Assembly (NCBI GenBank): GCA_018900975.1
Contig: JAHIFK010000291.1
Coordinates: 1-5,909 of the forward strand
Direction: 5' to 3'
DNA: 5,909 nt
Source: Methanobacteriota archaeon
Lineage (GTDB): Archaea > Halobacteriota > Methanosarcinia > Methanosarcinales > Methanoperedenaceae
A program made the translations under genes and the position numbers. Positions within the stretch are counted from its first letter, which is position 1. Each line of letters opens with the position of its first letter. The notes beneath the pieces were generated by a model. The model searched no databases. It was not told the origin of the DNA and saw nothing but the letters and a program-made list of their open reading frames with translations. Of this stretch, positions 1 through 5,902 are shown in pieces.

Positions 1-24
1 CCCAGATTTTTCATTGAGTACCAA

Positions 25-35
25 TTTTTCAAAAA
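25..35 (-). terminator. weak candidate T-rich terminator after the operon
   Basis: Just after the last stop codon (42-40) the minus strand reads TTTTTGAAAAA, a T5 run within a small near-palindrome. Archaeal termination can use T-runs, but this one is short and only 39 bp are visible downstream, so the call is tentative. Confidence 0.2.
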
Positions 36-39
36 TCGA

Positions 40-891
40 TTAAATGTAAAGTCCTCCATTTATATCTATAACCTGTCCCGTCATATAATCCCCATCTTCC
101 GAAACCAGGTATGCCACCGCACCTGCCACCTCAGACGGCTTACCAAGCCTTCCGAGGGGTATCTGGGCAAGGATCTTATCCATTATTTCTTTGGGAACCG
201 ATCTTAGCATATCAGTTTCAATAAATCCGGGCGCAACAGCGTTTACGGTTATACCCTTGCCTGCAAATTCTTTTGCCAGCGTTTGCGATAGGGCTATTAA
301 TCCTGCCTTCGAAGCTGCATAATTCGCCTGTCCGCGGTTGCCCATTCTCCCGATAACTGAGGATATATTCACAATTCTACCATACTTCCTCTCCAGCATA
401 CCCTCTATGACCGCTTTTGTGCAGTAGAAGGCACCATCCAGGTTCACAGATAATACTTCTGTCCACATCTGGGGAGTCATTTTAACAAAAGATTTATCCC
501 TTACTATTCCTGCGTTATTGACCAGAATATCTATTTTACCAAACTGATCCACAACCAGGTCCCGCATCCTTTTTACCTGCTCAAAGTCATTGACGTTTGC
601 CTGGCATATGATAGAGTGCTTGCCCATAGAATCTATTAACTCTGATACTTCCTTTGCATGCTCCTTTGTCTCCATCTTATCTAACATCAATGATAATTTA
701 TCAAATCCGTCTGCCATGCCAATCTGATCAATAATCTTTGATAACTTTTCAGCCTGCTCTCTGGTCGCCTGATAATTGATTGCAACATCTGCGCCATCTT
801 CCGCCAGCCGCAAGGCGATAGCCTGACCTATCCCCCTTGATCCTCCCGTGACCAGGGCTACTTTGCCTTCCAATCCCGCTTTCTTTCCCAT
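40..891 (-). CDS. phaB: acetoacetyl-CoA reductase / FabG-like SDR, second copy with internal helix duplication
   Basis: 283 aa short-chain dehydrogenase, paralogue of the first reductase. TGGSRGIG at 15-22, NNAG at 125-128, catalytic N150, S178, Y191, K195, and the PGFIETDM loop at 221-228 are all intact. The Arg in the Gly-rich motif and the neutral INYQATR at the end of beta-strand 2 are typical of NADP(H)-preferring members such as bacterial FabG/PhaB. The protein is about 36 residues longer than usual. The excess lies between beta-strand 2 and beta-strand 3, where TREQAEKLSKIIDQIG (43-58) is echoed by TKEHAKEVSELIDSMG (75-90). ATG at 891 was chosen because AGAGGT overlaps the phaA stop just upstream and homology begins at once (GLEGKVALVTGG). 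The open frame extends to 1008 only through phaA coding sequence. Last gene of the operon. Function is inferred from family and context. Confidence 0.91.
   Translation of the reverse strand: MGKKAGLEGKVALVTGGSRGIGQAIALRLAEDGADVAINYQATREQAEKLSKIIDQIGMADGFDKLSLMLDKMETKEHAKEVSELIDSMGKHSIICQANVNDFEQVKRMRDLVVDQFGKIDILVNNAGIVRDKSFVKMTPQMWTEVLSVNLDGAFYCTKAVIEGMLERKYGRIVNISSVIGRMGNRGQANYAASKAGLIALSQTLAKEFAGKGITVNAVAPGFIETDMLRSVPKEIMDKILAQIPLGRLGKPSEVAGAVAYLVSEDGDYMTGQVIDINGGLYI
622..765 (-). repeat. diverged internal duplication in the second reductase
   Basis: Two 48-bp segments, 765-718 and 669-622, are 96 bp apart and match at about 30 of 48 bases by hand. The encoded 16-residue helices share T, E, A, S, I, D and G at seven positions, and most other positions are conservative changes. 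Confidence 0.65.
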
Positions 892-892
892 G

Positions 893-2071
893 CTACCTCT
901 TAACCACCATGGCAATACCCTGACCTCCTCCAATACAGAGAGTTGCAAGACCGTAGGCGCCTTTCCTTCGTTGTAATTCGTGCAGAAGTGTAACCAGTAT
1001 TCTTGCACCGCTTGCTCCTATGGGATGCCCGATAGCTATGGCGCCCCCGTTGACATTAACCCTGTCAGGGTTCAAACCGAGTTCTCTTCTAACAGCGATA
1101 CTCTGAGATGCAAAGGCTTCATTTAGTTCTATAAGATCGAGTTTATCAGAAGTTATGCCAGCTTTTTCAATGGCTTTTTGTGTTGCACCAATAGGACCAA
1201 GACCCATCAGTTCAGGAGCTACTCCACATAACCCATAGCTTTTGATAGTTGCCATTGGGGTAAGCCCTTTTTCTTTTGCCTTTTCTTCAGACATCAGAAG
1301 AACACAAGCTGCTCCATCGTTGATGCCGGAAGCATTGCCCGCAGTTACTGTCCCATCCTTTTTAAATGCAGGTTTTAGTTTTGCAAGGGTCTCTTTTGTT
1401 GTGCCAAACCTTGGGAACTCATCTGTATCAAAGAGCACTGGTTCGCCTTTTGGCTGGGGGATTGCTATCGGAACGATCTCTTCCTTGAACCTCCCTGCCT
1501 TGATCGCAGCCTCTGCTTTATTCTGGCTAATTGCTGAGAATTCATCCTGCTCTTGCCGTGTTATCTTGTATTTTTCTGCTACGTTCTCTGCTGTAATTCC
1601 CATGTGGTAATTTCCAAAAACATCCCACAGACCATCATATATCATCAAATCCACAACTTCATCGTTGCCCATCTTTGCTCCCCAGCGGTTTTTTTTCAGG
1701 GCATACGGAGCCATGGACATGGACTCCATGCCGCCTGCCAGCACAACATCCGCATCACCGAGCATGATGGATTGCGCCCCCAGAACAACCGATTTTAAGC
1801 CCGAGCCGCACACTTTGTTCACGCAAAAAGAAGGTACCTCTTTTGGAATTCCTGCTCCAATTGCAGCCTGTCTTGCCACATTCTGGCCGTGACCTGCTGA
1901 CAGAACATTTCCCATGATGACTTCTTTAACTTCACTGTTTTCAACATTTACCCTTTTCAGGGCATCTTTCAATACCACAGAACCGAGCTGTCCTGGACTG
2001 AAATCCTTCAGACTTCCCCCGAATTTCCCGACTGCAGTTCTGGTTGCAGATAAAATAACTACATTCTTCAT
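893..2071 (-). CDS. phaA: acetyl-CoA acetyltransferase (biosynthetic beta-ketothiolase)
   Basis: 392 aa thiolase that condenses two acetyl-CoA to acetoacetyl-CoA, the entry step to PHB. The acyl-accepting cysteine is C88 in NKVCGSGLK. NEAFA lies at 317-321, H349 in GHPIGASGAR (348-357), and the proton-transfer cysteine C379 is in CIGGGQG. Spacing and length match bacterial PhaA/AtoB thiolases closely, and both catalytic cysteines are intact. I chose ATG at 2071 because GGGTGA (2081-2076) sits 4 nt upstream. An in-frame TTG at 2083 would place that site inside the gene and add four non-conserved residues. The gene lies 27 bp after the first reductase and ends 1 bp before the second. No DUF35/HMG-CoA synthase neighbours are present, unlike the archaeal mevalonate-type thiolase context. 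A degradative or broader-chain thiolase is possible but less likely here. Confidence 0.95.
   Translation of the reverse strand: MKNVVILSATRTAVGKFGGSLKDFSPGQLGSVVLKDALKRVNVENSEVKEVIMGNVLSAGHGQNVARQAAIGAGIPKEVPSFCVNKVCGSGLKSVVLGAQSIMLGDADVVLAGGMESMSMAPYALKKNRWGAKMGNDEVVDLMIYDGLWDVFGNYHMGITAENVAEKYKITRQEQDEFSAISQNKAEAAIKAGRFKEEIVPIAIPQPKGEPVLFDTDEFPRFGTTKETLAKLKPAFKKDGTVTAGNASGINDGAACVLLMSEEKAKEKGLTPMATIKSYGLCGVAPELMGLGPIGATQKAIEKAGITSDKLDLIELNEAFASQSIAVRRELGLNPDRVNVNGGAIAIGHPIGASGARILVTLLHELQRRKGAYGLATLCIGGGQGIAMVVKR
895..900 (-). promoter_or_regulatory. ribosome binding site of the second reductase, overlapping the phaA stop
   Basis: AGAGGT runs into the TAG stop of phaA (895-893) and precedes the ATG at 891 by 3 nt (4 nt from the GAGG core). 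It selects the 283-aa start rather than the longer open frame and implies stop-start coupling. Confidence 0.6.
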
Positions 2072-2075
2072 CTTT

Positions 2076-2081
2076 TCACCC
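2076..2081 (-). promoter_or_regulatory. ribosome binding site deciding the phaA start
   Basis: GGGTGA lies 4 nt before the ATG at 2071. Its position between the in-frame TTG at 2083 and the ATG selects the ATG as the start. Confidence 0.65.
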
Positions 2082-2098
2082 AATTGTAAATATAACTC

Positions 2099-2836
2099 TC
2101 AAATTATTAATCCCCCATCCACACAGAGCACAGCTCCATTTACAAAGTTTGCCTCATCTGAAGCAAGATACAAATATGCATACGCGACATCCTTTGCTTC
2201 ACCAAGCCTGCGCAACGGAGTTTTTTCTTTCATCATTTCAAGGATCTTTTCAGGGACGTTTGAGGTCATTGGAGTCGCAATAAATCCTGGCGCCACAGCA
2301 TTTACACGTATCCCCTTTTTTCCGAGTTCCTTTGCCAGTGTCTTTGTCATTCCGATCAAACCGGCTTTGGTTGCAGCATAATTGACCTGCCCGACATTAC
2401 CGTTGAGTCCTACGATCGATGATGTATTGATAATTACGCCACTCCCCTGGTTCATCATTACTTCAACAACAGCCTGGGCGCAGTTAAAAACTCCTTTAAG
2501 ATTGACGTCGATAACCTTATCCCACTGTTCCTCAGTCATTTTTGATAAAAAGGCATCCTGAACAATGCCTGCATTATTTATCAACACGTCTACTTTACCA
2601 TATTTTTCAAGAGTGATCTTAACCATCTGTTTTGCTTGTTCTCTATTGGATACATCCAATTTAACAAAAAATCCCTCTCCATTTTTATTGATCTGTGCTA
2701 CTGTTTCCTCGCCAGCAATTTCATTCATATCTGCGACAATAACTCTGGCTCCCTCTTTTGCGAACAGGAGCGCAGTTTCTTTACCAATACCGCTTCCTGC
2801 TCCTGTTATAATTGCAACTTTATTTTCAAGTCTCAT
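2099..2836 (-). CDS. phaB: acetoacetyl-CoA reductase / FabG-like SDR, first copy
   Basis: 245 aa short-chain dehydrogenase of classical FabG/PhaB length, expected to reduce acetoacetyl-CoA to (R)-3-hydroxybutyryl-CoA. The Gly-rich motif TGAGSGIG is at 11-18, NNAG at 87-90, and the catalytic residues are N112, S140, Y153 and K157, followed by the PGFIATPM loop (183-190). The residue ending beta-strand 2 is acidic (D36 in VIVADMNE), a signature usually tied to NAD(H) rather than NADP(H), so this copy may use NADH. It begins inside the end of phaC (ATGA) with a good Shine-Dalgarno AGGTGA at 2849-2844, 7 nt before the ATG. It could be annotated fabG, but operon context favours a PHA role. The gene name is by function in context; 3-oxoacyl-ACP reductase or dehydrogenase activity on other substrates is not excluded. 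Confidence 0.9.
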   Translation of the reverse strand: MRLENKVAIITGAGSGIGKETALLFAKEGARVIVADMNEIAGEETVAQINKNGEGFFVKLDVSNREQAKQMVKITLEKYGKVDVLINNAGIVQDAFLSKMTEEQWDKVIDVNLKGVFNCAQAVVEVMMNQGSGVIINTSSIVGLNGNVGQVNYAATKAGLIGMTKTLAKELGKKGIRVNAVAPGFIATPMTSNVPEKILEMMKEKTPLRRLGEAKDVAYAYLYLASDEANFVNGAVLCVDGGLII

Positions 2837-4080
2837 ATTTTATTCACCTTTGATCTGGATTCGTCTTTTTTTGTTTTTGCTTTTTTTCCCTTAACTGATT
2901 CATGCTTCTCTTCGTTAGCTGATCCAGTCTTTTCTTCTGATTTTCCTTTAGCTGATCCAGGCCTCTCTTCGTTAGCCGATCCGGTCTTTTCTTCTGCTTT
3001 TCCATTGATAAGAGACCTGGGCTTCAACCACGCTGAGATCTTAGGACAAACCTCTTTCTGGGATTTTGAGCCCACAAATATTCCTATATGGCCGGTCGGG
3101 AAGACAAGAGTCTCTTTATCTGTACTTGATACCGCACCAGACAACGGTTTACTTGAATCGTTATGAACCAGGTGGTCGAATTCCGCCATTACATTAAGCA
3201 AAGGCATGTTTATATTTTTTAAATTAACTTTCTTACCATTCAGCATCAACTCATTTTTAATAAGAAGATTCTTCTGGTAACAGTCTTTCATGAACTGCCT
3301 GAAGGTTTCTCCGGCCTGGTCAGGACTGTCGAAAATCCATTTTTCCATTCTAAGGAAATTCTTGATATAATCTTCATTCCGCAATTGACAGGTTATATCA
3401 TCAGGATTACATTCGATCCGGTCGAACATACCTACATACTTATCGATCATAAGCCTGAATGGATCAAGGAGCAGGAACGCTGAATTCAGGAAATCTCCGG
3501 GCACTATCCCATAATAATCCACGATCTTGTCCACATCCAGACTCTTTGACCACAGGTTGAGAATTCCTTTATCAGTATCGAAGTCCACAGGTGCCACTAG
3601 AGTCACCAGGTTTTTTACCTTTTCAGGGTGCTGTGCGGCATACATCACCGCAAAAGTCCCGCCCTGGCATACTCCGAGCAGGGTTAGCTTATCCAATCCA
3701 GACAGGTCCCTTATCTTATCCGCAGCATTATTTAAATAACCGTTAACATAATCATCAAGTGTAAGATATCTGTCTGCACCTGATGGATATCCCCAGTCAA
3801 TGACATAAACATCAAAACCTTCGTCCAAAAGCTTCTTTATTACACTCTTATCAGGCTGAAGATCCAGAATGTAATATCGGTTCACGAGTGCATACACTAT
3901 TAGTATTGGAACCGGATGTGGTTTTTCCACAGTGGGGATATAATGGATAAGTTTCATCTTATCCTCACTAAATACTACCTCAGAAGGCGTTGTTCCAACC
4001 GAAAATTCGGGTGGTTTCAGGAGTAATTCCATTCCATATTTGAACTTATCAAAATCTTCAATTAAATTAATTCCGTTCAT
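2833..4080 (-). CDS. phaC: class III poly(3-hydroxyalkanoate) synthase, PhaC
   Basis: 415 aa catalytic subunit with an alpha/beta-hydrolase fold. It polymerises (R)-3-hydroxyacyl-CoA to PHA and releases CoA. The lipase-like box GVCQGG spans 136-141 with nucleophile C138. D302 (EFDHLV) and H331 (TGHIG) complete the expected Cys-Asp-His triad. The conserved VYVIDWGYP lies at 91-99. Class III is supported by the short N-terminus, the adjacent phaE, and a core ending near residue 355, about the length of typical class III PhaC. Beyond this lies an unusual 60-residue Lys/Glu/Ser-rich tail containing two 19-residue repeats and a strongly basic end. ATG at 4080 has GGAG with a 5-nt spacer. The stop codon overlaps the next gene as ATGA, suggesting coupled translation. 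The family call is very secure; substrate range (C4 or other short-chain units) is inferred from the operon. Confidence 0.96.
   Translation of the reverse strand: MNGINLIEDFDKFKYGMELLLKPPEFSVGTTPSEVVFSEDKMKLIHYIPTVEKPHPVPILIVYALVNRYYILDLQPDKSVIKKLLDEGFDVYVIDWGYPSGADRYLTLDDYVNGYLNNAADKIRDLSGLDKLTLLGVCQGGTFAVMYAAQHPEKVKNLVTLVAPVDFDTDKGILNLWSKSLDVDKIVDYYGIVPGDFLNSAFLLLDPFRLMIDKYVGMFDRIECNPDDITCQLRNEDYIKNFLRMEKWIFDSPDQAGETFRQFMKDCYQKNLLIKNELMLNGKKVNLKNINMPLLNVMAEFDHLVHNDSSKPLSGAVSSTDKETLVFPTGHIGIFVGSKSQKEVCPKISAWLKPRSLINGKAEEKTGSANEERPGSAKGKSEEKTGSANEEKHESVKGKKAKTKKDESRSKVNKI
2844..2849 (-). promoter_or_regulatory. ribosome binding site of the first reductase, inside phaC
   Basis: AGGTGA, a full match to the Shine-Dalgarno consensus, lies 7 nt before the ATG at 2836 and inside the last codons of phaC. 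With the ATGA overlap it indicates coupled but independently strong initiation. Confidence 0.75.
2884..2997 (-). repeat. 57-bp tandem direct repeat in the phaC C-terminal tail
   Basis: Two adjacent 57-bp units, 2997-2941 and 2940-2884, differ at 8 positions by hand alignment (49 of 57 identical). They encode 19-residue units sharing EEKTGSANEE (363-372 and 382-391) and ending in KGK. The reading frame is preserved, so this is an in-frame repeat expansion in a probably disordered tail. Confidence 0.9.
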
Positions 4081-4096
4081 GTCATCTCCAGGAAAC

Positions 4097-4645
4097 CTAT
4101 TTTTTCTCTTTTAGCTCTTTGATCTGGCTTGTCAGTTCTTTTACTGTTTTCTTAAGAGAATATAACTCTTTATTTATCTCGTCAATTTCCGTTTTTGTTG
4201 GAAGATTCATGGGTTTCAGGTAATTCTCTTCAAGCATTTCCCTGTTGTATTTTTGAAAATCCATTAAATGTGAATTCAATTTCCCCATATCTGACGCAAA
4301 ATGACCTGATTTCAGGAATTCCTTGAAGGTCTCGCTATACGTCTCTATCCATATCTTGTAAAAATCTTTACATTTCTCAGGAGTTATTTCCCCTTCCATC
4401 TCGCTTCCCGTCTTTTCTTTCACTCTGCGCATCGCTTCCATGAATACGCTCTGGAAATTGGAATTGGATTCCATCCCGGCTGCATAAAGGTTAACAAAGG
4501 TGGAGAAACCCTTCATCGTTTTTTCAGATTTCTCACGTGCTGGACCCAGGGCAGGCATCTCTACGAGCCTGCCTGCGGTGGCGTTGTATACCTTTAACCA
4601 CATATCAAAAAACTCCTGGGTGGATTCAAAATTTGAATTTTCCAT
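4097..4645 (-). CDS. phaE: class III PHA synthase subunit PhaE (short form)
   Basis: 182 aa, the non-catalytic subunit expected to bind and activate PhaC at the granule surface. The C-terminal part carries the PhaE hallmark LKPMNLPTKTEID (residues 143-155), followed by a regular coiled coil with hydrophobic residues at every a/d position: I154, I157, L161, L164, V168, L171, I175, L178. The N-terminal part has two copies of the aromatic module seen in the upstream gene: EFFDMWLKVY (11-20) and KDFYKIWIETY (93-103). It is much shorter than bacterial PhaE proteins such as that of Allochromatium (roughly twice this size) and resembles the roughly 180-residue archaeal form. It starts 23 bp after the upstream gene and ends 16 bp before phaC. 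No strong Shine-Dalgarno sequence precedes the ATG, so translation may depend on coupling. No membrane segment is visible. Confidence 0.9.
   Translation of the reverse strand: MENSNFESTQEFFDMWLKVYNATAGRLVEMPALGPAREKSEKTMKGFSTFVNLYAAGMESNSNFQSVFMEAMRRVKEKTGSEMEGEITPEKCKDFYKIWIETYSETFKEFLKSGHFASDMGKLNSHLMDFQKYNREMLEENYLKPMNLPTKTEIDEINKELYSLKKTVKELTSQIKELKEKK
4325..4384 (-). repeat. same aromatic module inside phaE
   Basis: PhaE residues 88-107 carry TPEKCKDFYKIWIETY, matching the upstream protein's repeat in the proline, the aromatic pair, the Trp and the following Tyr. A more diverged copy (EFFDMWLKVY) is at residues 11-20, near 4615-4586. Confidence 0.75.
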
Positions 4646-4668
4646 ACTTGATCAGTCTCTTGAATTGC

Positions 4669-5766
4669 TCATTTTTTATTCTTTCCCGGATATGCTGATG
4701 CTGAACCGATATCAGATTTTACCCACATCTTTGACATCCTGGTAAAGGTGTCAGCGTACATCTTAGCCATGACCTTTACAGGCTCCATGATATCTTTCAT
4801 AGGGCCTCCCACTGTCGGCATGTCTTCAAAAAAGCTATCAAAAGCCTTTTCATACATCTTTACCCATAGATTATAAAATTCTTTATAAGCCTCTGGATCA
4901 GAGGTTTGTTTCGACATCTCTTTAGCCTTTTCCGACATTTTTTCAAGTGCATCTATCCAGGACTTGTACATGCTCAAATAAATATTAGTGCTCTCTACAA
5001 AATGCTCAAACATTTCCCTGGAAGGTTCCATGGACTGTATATGCTTTCCATAGATTTCCTGATATGTATCCTGCCATAAGTTATAAAATTCCTTATAACC
5101 TTCAGGTCCTGCATCTCCCTTAGAGATCTCTGTCATTTTCTCGGAAAGTTTCAGCATGGATTCATTCAATGGCCCGCAAAGTTGTGCGTATGATTTCTTC
5201 CATAATTTTGACATCTGCAAAAAGCTTACTGAGTAGATATCTGGTATGCCCATGTAATTCCCAAATATCTCTTTTGTGGAATTTTTCGCAGGCAGCTCTA
5301 CTAGTTCATCGAATATTTTTTCATACGACTTCATCCACATATCATAGACTTCTTTATATTTTGCAGGATCTGGTTCGCCCTGTAGTATCTCTTTTGTCTT
5401 GCGGGAATTTTCTTCTAACTGGGCAATCCAGGATCTGTATAGTTTATTGGATTCCTCAGCGCTTGATAGGAATGCTTCAAGTGTCTCTTTATTGGATTTC
5501 AGCGTTGGGACCGGATAAAATTTTCCAAAGCTATTCTGGTATGTTTTCATCCATTCATCATAGAATTCCCTGTATTTCTGTGGCGTCGCTTCTTTTGAGA
5601 GAAGAGAGGTCTTATCAAGCATTTCTCCTGTGGATTCAATCCATGGCTTGTATAGATTTAAGTAGGATTCCTCCCACATTTTTGAAACTGCCGTATAACT
5701 GTCAGCCCATGTTTTAAAAATCTTCTCTTCGTTCACACTTTTTTTATCTTCAGTTTTCTTGACCAT
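4669..5766 (-). CDS. PhaE-like tandem-repeat protein, putative PHA granule/synthase scaffold
   Basis: First gene of the operon, 365 aa, soluble, with no signal peptide or membrane segment. It is rich in Trp, Tyr, Lys and Glu and looks almost entirely helical. A motif of the form PxxYKEFYxxWxxxYxxxF occurs four times, at residues 61-80, 133-152, 220-239 and 290-309, usually preceded about 27 residues earlier by a Y-x-x-W-I element (Y39, Y110, Y267; a weaker version near Y193). Half-units cap both ends (residues 16-45 and 333-350). The same motif occurs in the neighbouring PhaE, so I infer a PhaE-family relative. It lacks PhaE's C-terminal MNLPT signature and coiled coil, so it is probably not the catalytic partner itself. 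A granule-surface or synthase-scaffolding role is inferred from context only. ATG at 5766 is preceded by GGAAGTG with a 7-nt spacer. Basic C-terminus. The coding call is firm, the function is not. Confidence 0.85.
   Translation of the reverse strand: MVKKTEDKKSVNEEKIFKTWADSYTAVSKMWEESYLNLYKPWIESTGEMLDKTSLLSKEATPQKYREFYDEWMKTYQNSFGKFYPVPTLKSNKETLEAFLSSAEESNKLYRSWIAQLEENSRKTKEILQGEPDPAKYKEVYDMWMKSYEKIFDELVELPAKNSTKEIFGNYMGIPDIYSVSFLQMSKLWKKSYAQLCGPLNESMLKLSEKMTEISKGDAGPEGYKEFYNLWQDTYQEIYGKHIQSMEPSREMFEHFVESTNIYLSMYKSWIDALEKMSEKAKEMSKQTSDPEAYKEFYNLWVKMYEKAFDSFFEDMPTVGGPMKDIMEPVKVMAKMYADTFTRMSKMWVKSDIGSASAYPGKNKK
4840..5586 (-). repeat. four aromatic PxxYKEFYxxWxxxYxxxF protein repeats
   Basis: Repeat cores are at 5586-5527, 5370-5311, 5109-5050 and 4899-4840, with periods of 72, 87 and 70 residues. 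Copies 3 and 4 share YKEFYNLW exactly; copies 1 and 2 read YREFYDEW and YKEVYDMW. The repeats are diverged at the DNA level in wobble positions, suggesting old duplications kept by selection. Confidence 0.85.
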
Positions 5767-5884
5767 ATATTTACACTTCCCTAATTTGTTTTATCCTAAA
5801 CCGGCAGTTCTGTAATGATTGTTTTTCCCACTATTTTGATATTCAGCATCGACCAGTTTTAGCACTACTATTACTGTCTTCCTC
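5767..5884 (-). other. 5' leader of the operon
   Basis: About 120 bp between the putative TATA element and the first ATG. Both ends of the leader lie in AT-rich sequence. I saw no strong hairpin, riboswitch fold or operator-like dyad by eye. The only clear signal is the Shine-Dalgarno-like GGAAGTG at 5780-5774. Confidence 0.4.
5774..5780 (-). promoter_or_regulatory. ribosome binding site of the repeat-protein gene
   Basis: GGAAGTG differs from the anti-16S consensus GGAGGTG at one base and lies 7 nt before the ATG at 5766. It supports this start for the PhaE-like repeat protein. Confidence 0.55.
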
Positions 5885-5902
5885 ATATATAACGTTTTTT
5901 TC
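5885..5902 (-). promoter_or_regulatory. putative archaeal BRE/TATA promoter of the pha operon
   Basis: Read on the minus strand, an A-rich stretch GAAAAAAAC (5902-5894) is followed by TTATATAT (5892-5885), resembling an archaeal BRE plus TATA box. A start site about 25 nt downstream would fall near 5863, giving a leader of about 97 nt before the ATG at 5766. It is the only upstream gap in the operon long enough for a conventional promoter. No convincing bacterial -35/-10 pair was seen. The match is by eye; AT-rich sequence makes chance matches common. Confidence 0.5.

Noticed and set aside
1..39. Strong intrinsic terminator
   Set aside because: The near-palindrome is A/T only with a one-base loop and no GC stem; only a weak T-run signal remains.
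892..1008. Longer start for the second reductase, adding 39 residues
   Set aside because: The extension runs through phaA coding sequence and has no SDR similarity, while the ATG at 891 has a Shine-Dalgarno site and is followed at once by the conserved fold.
2072..2083. TTG start for phaA four codons upstream
   Set aside because: The GGGTGA site lies between the TTG and the ATG at 2071, and thiolases normally begin at the MKNVVILSATRT-like segment.
1242..2381. Several plus-strand open frames opposite phaA and the first reductase
   Set aside because: They are antisense to highly conserved enzymes and encode low-complexity sequence with no recognisable motif.
2884..2997. Possible CRISPR-like or mobile-element repeat
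   Set aside because: Only two contiguous 57-bp copies without spacers, in frame within phaC; this is a coding tandem repeat.
2636..3166. 176-aa plus-strand open frame
   Set aside because: It lies opposite phaC and the first reductase; its repeated segments simply mirror the 57-bp repeat of the phaC tail and no family is recognisable.
4081..4085. Alternative ATG at 4085 ahead of phaC (ATGACATG)
   Set aside because: It is out of frame with phaC and overlaps the Shine-Dalgarno spacer.
5169..5717. 182-aa plus-strand open frame opposite the repeat protein
   Set aside because: No domain or plausible ribosome site, and it is antisense to a repeat-conserved coding region.
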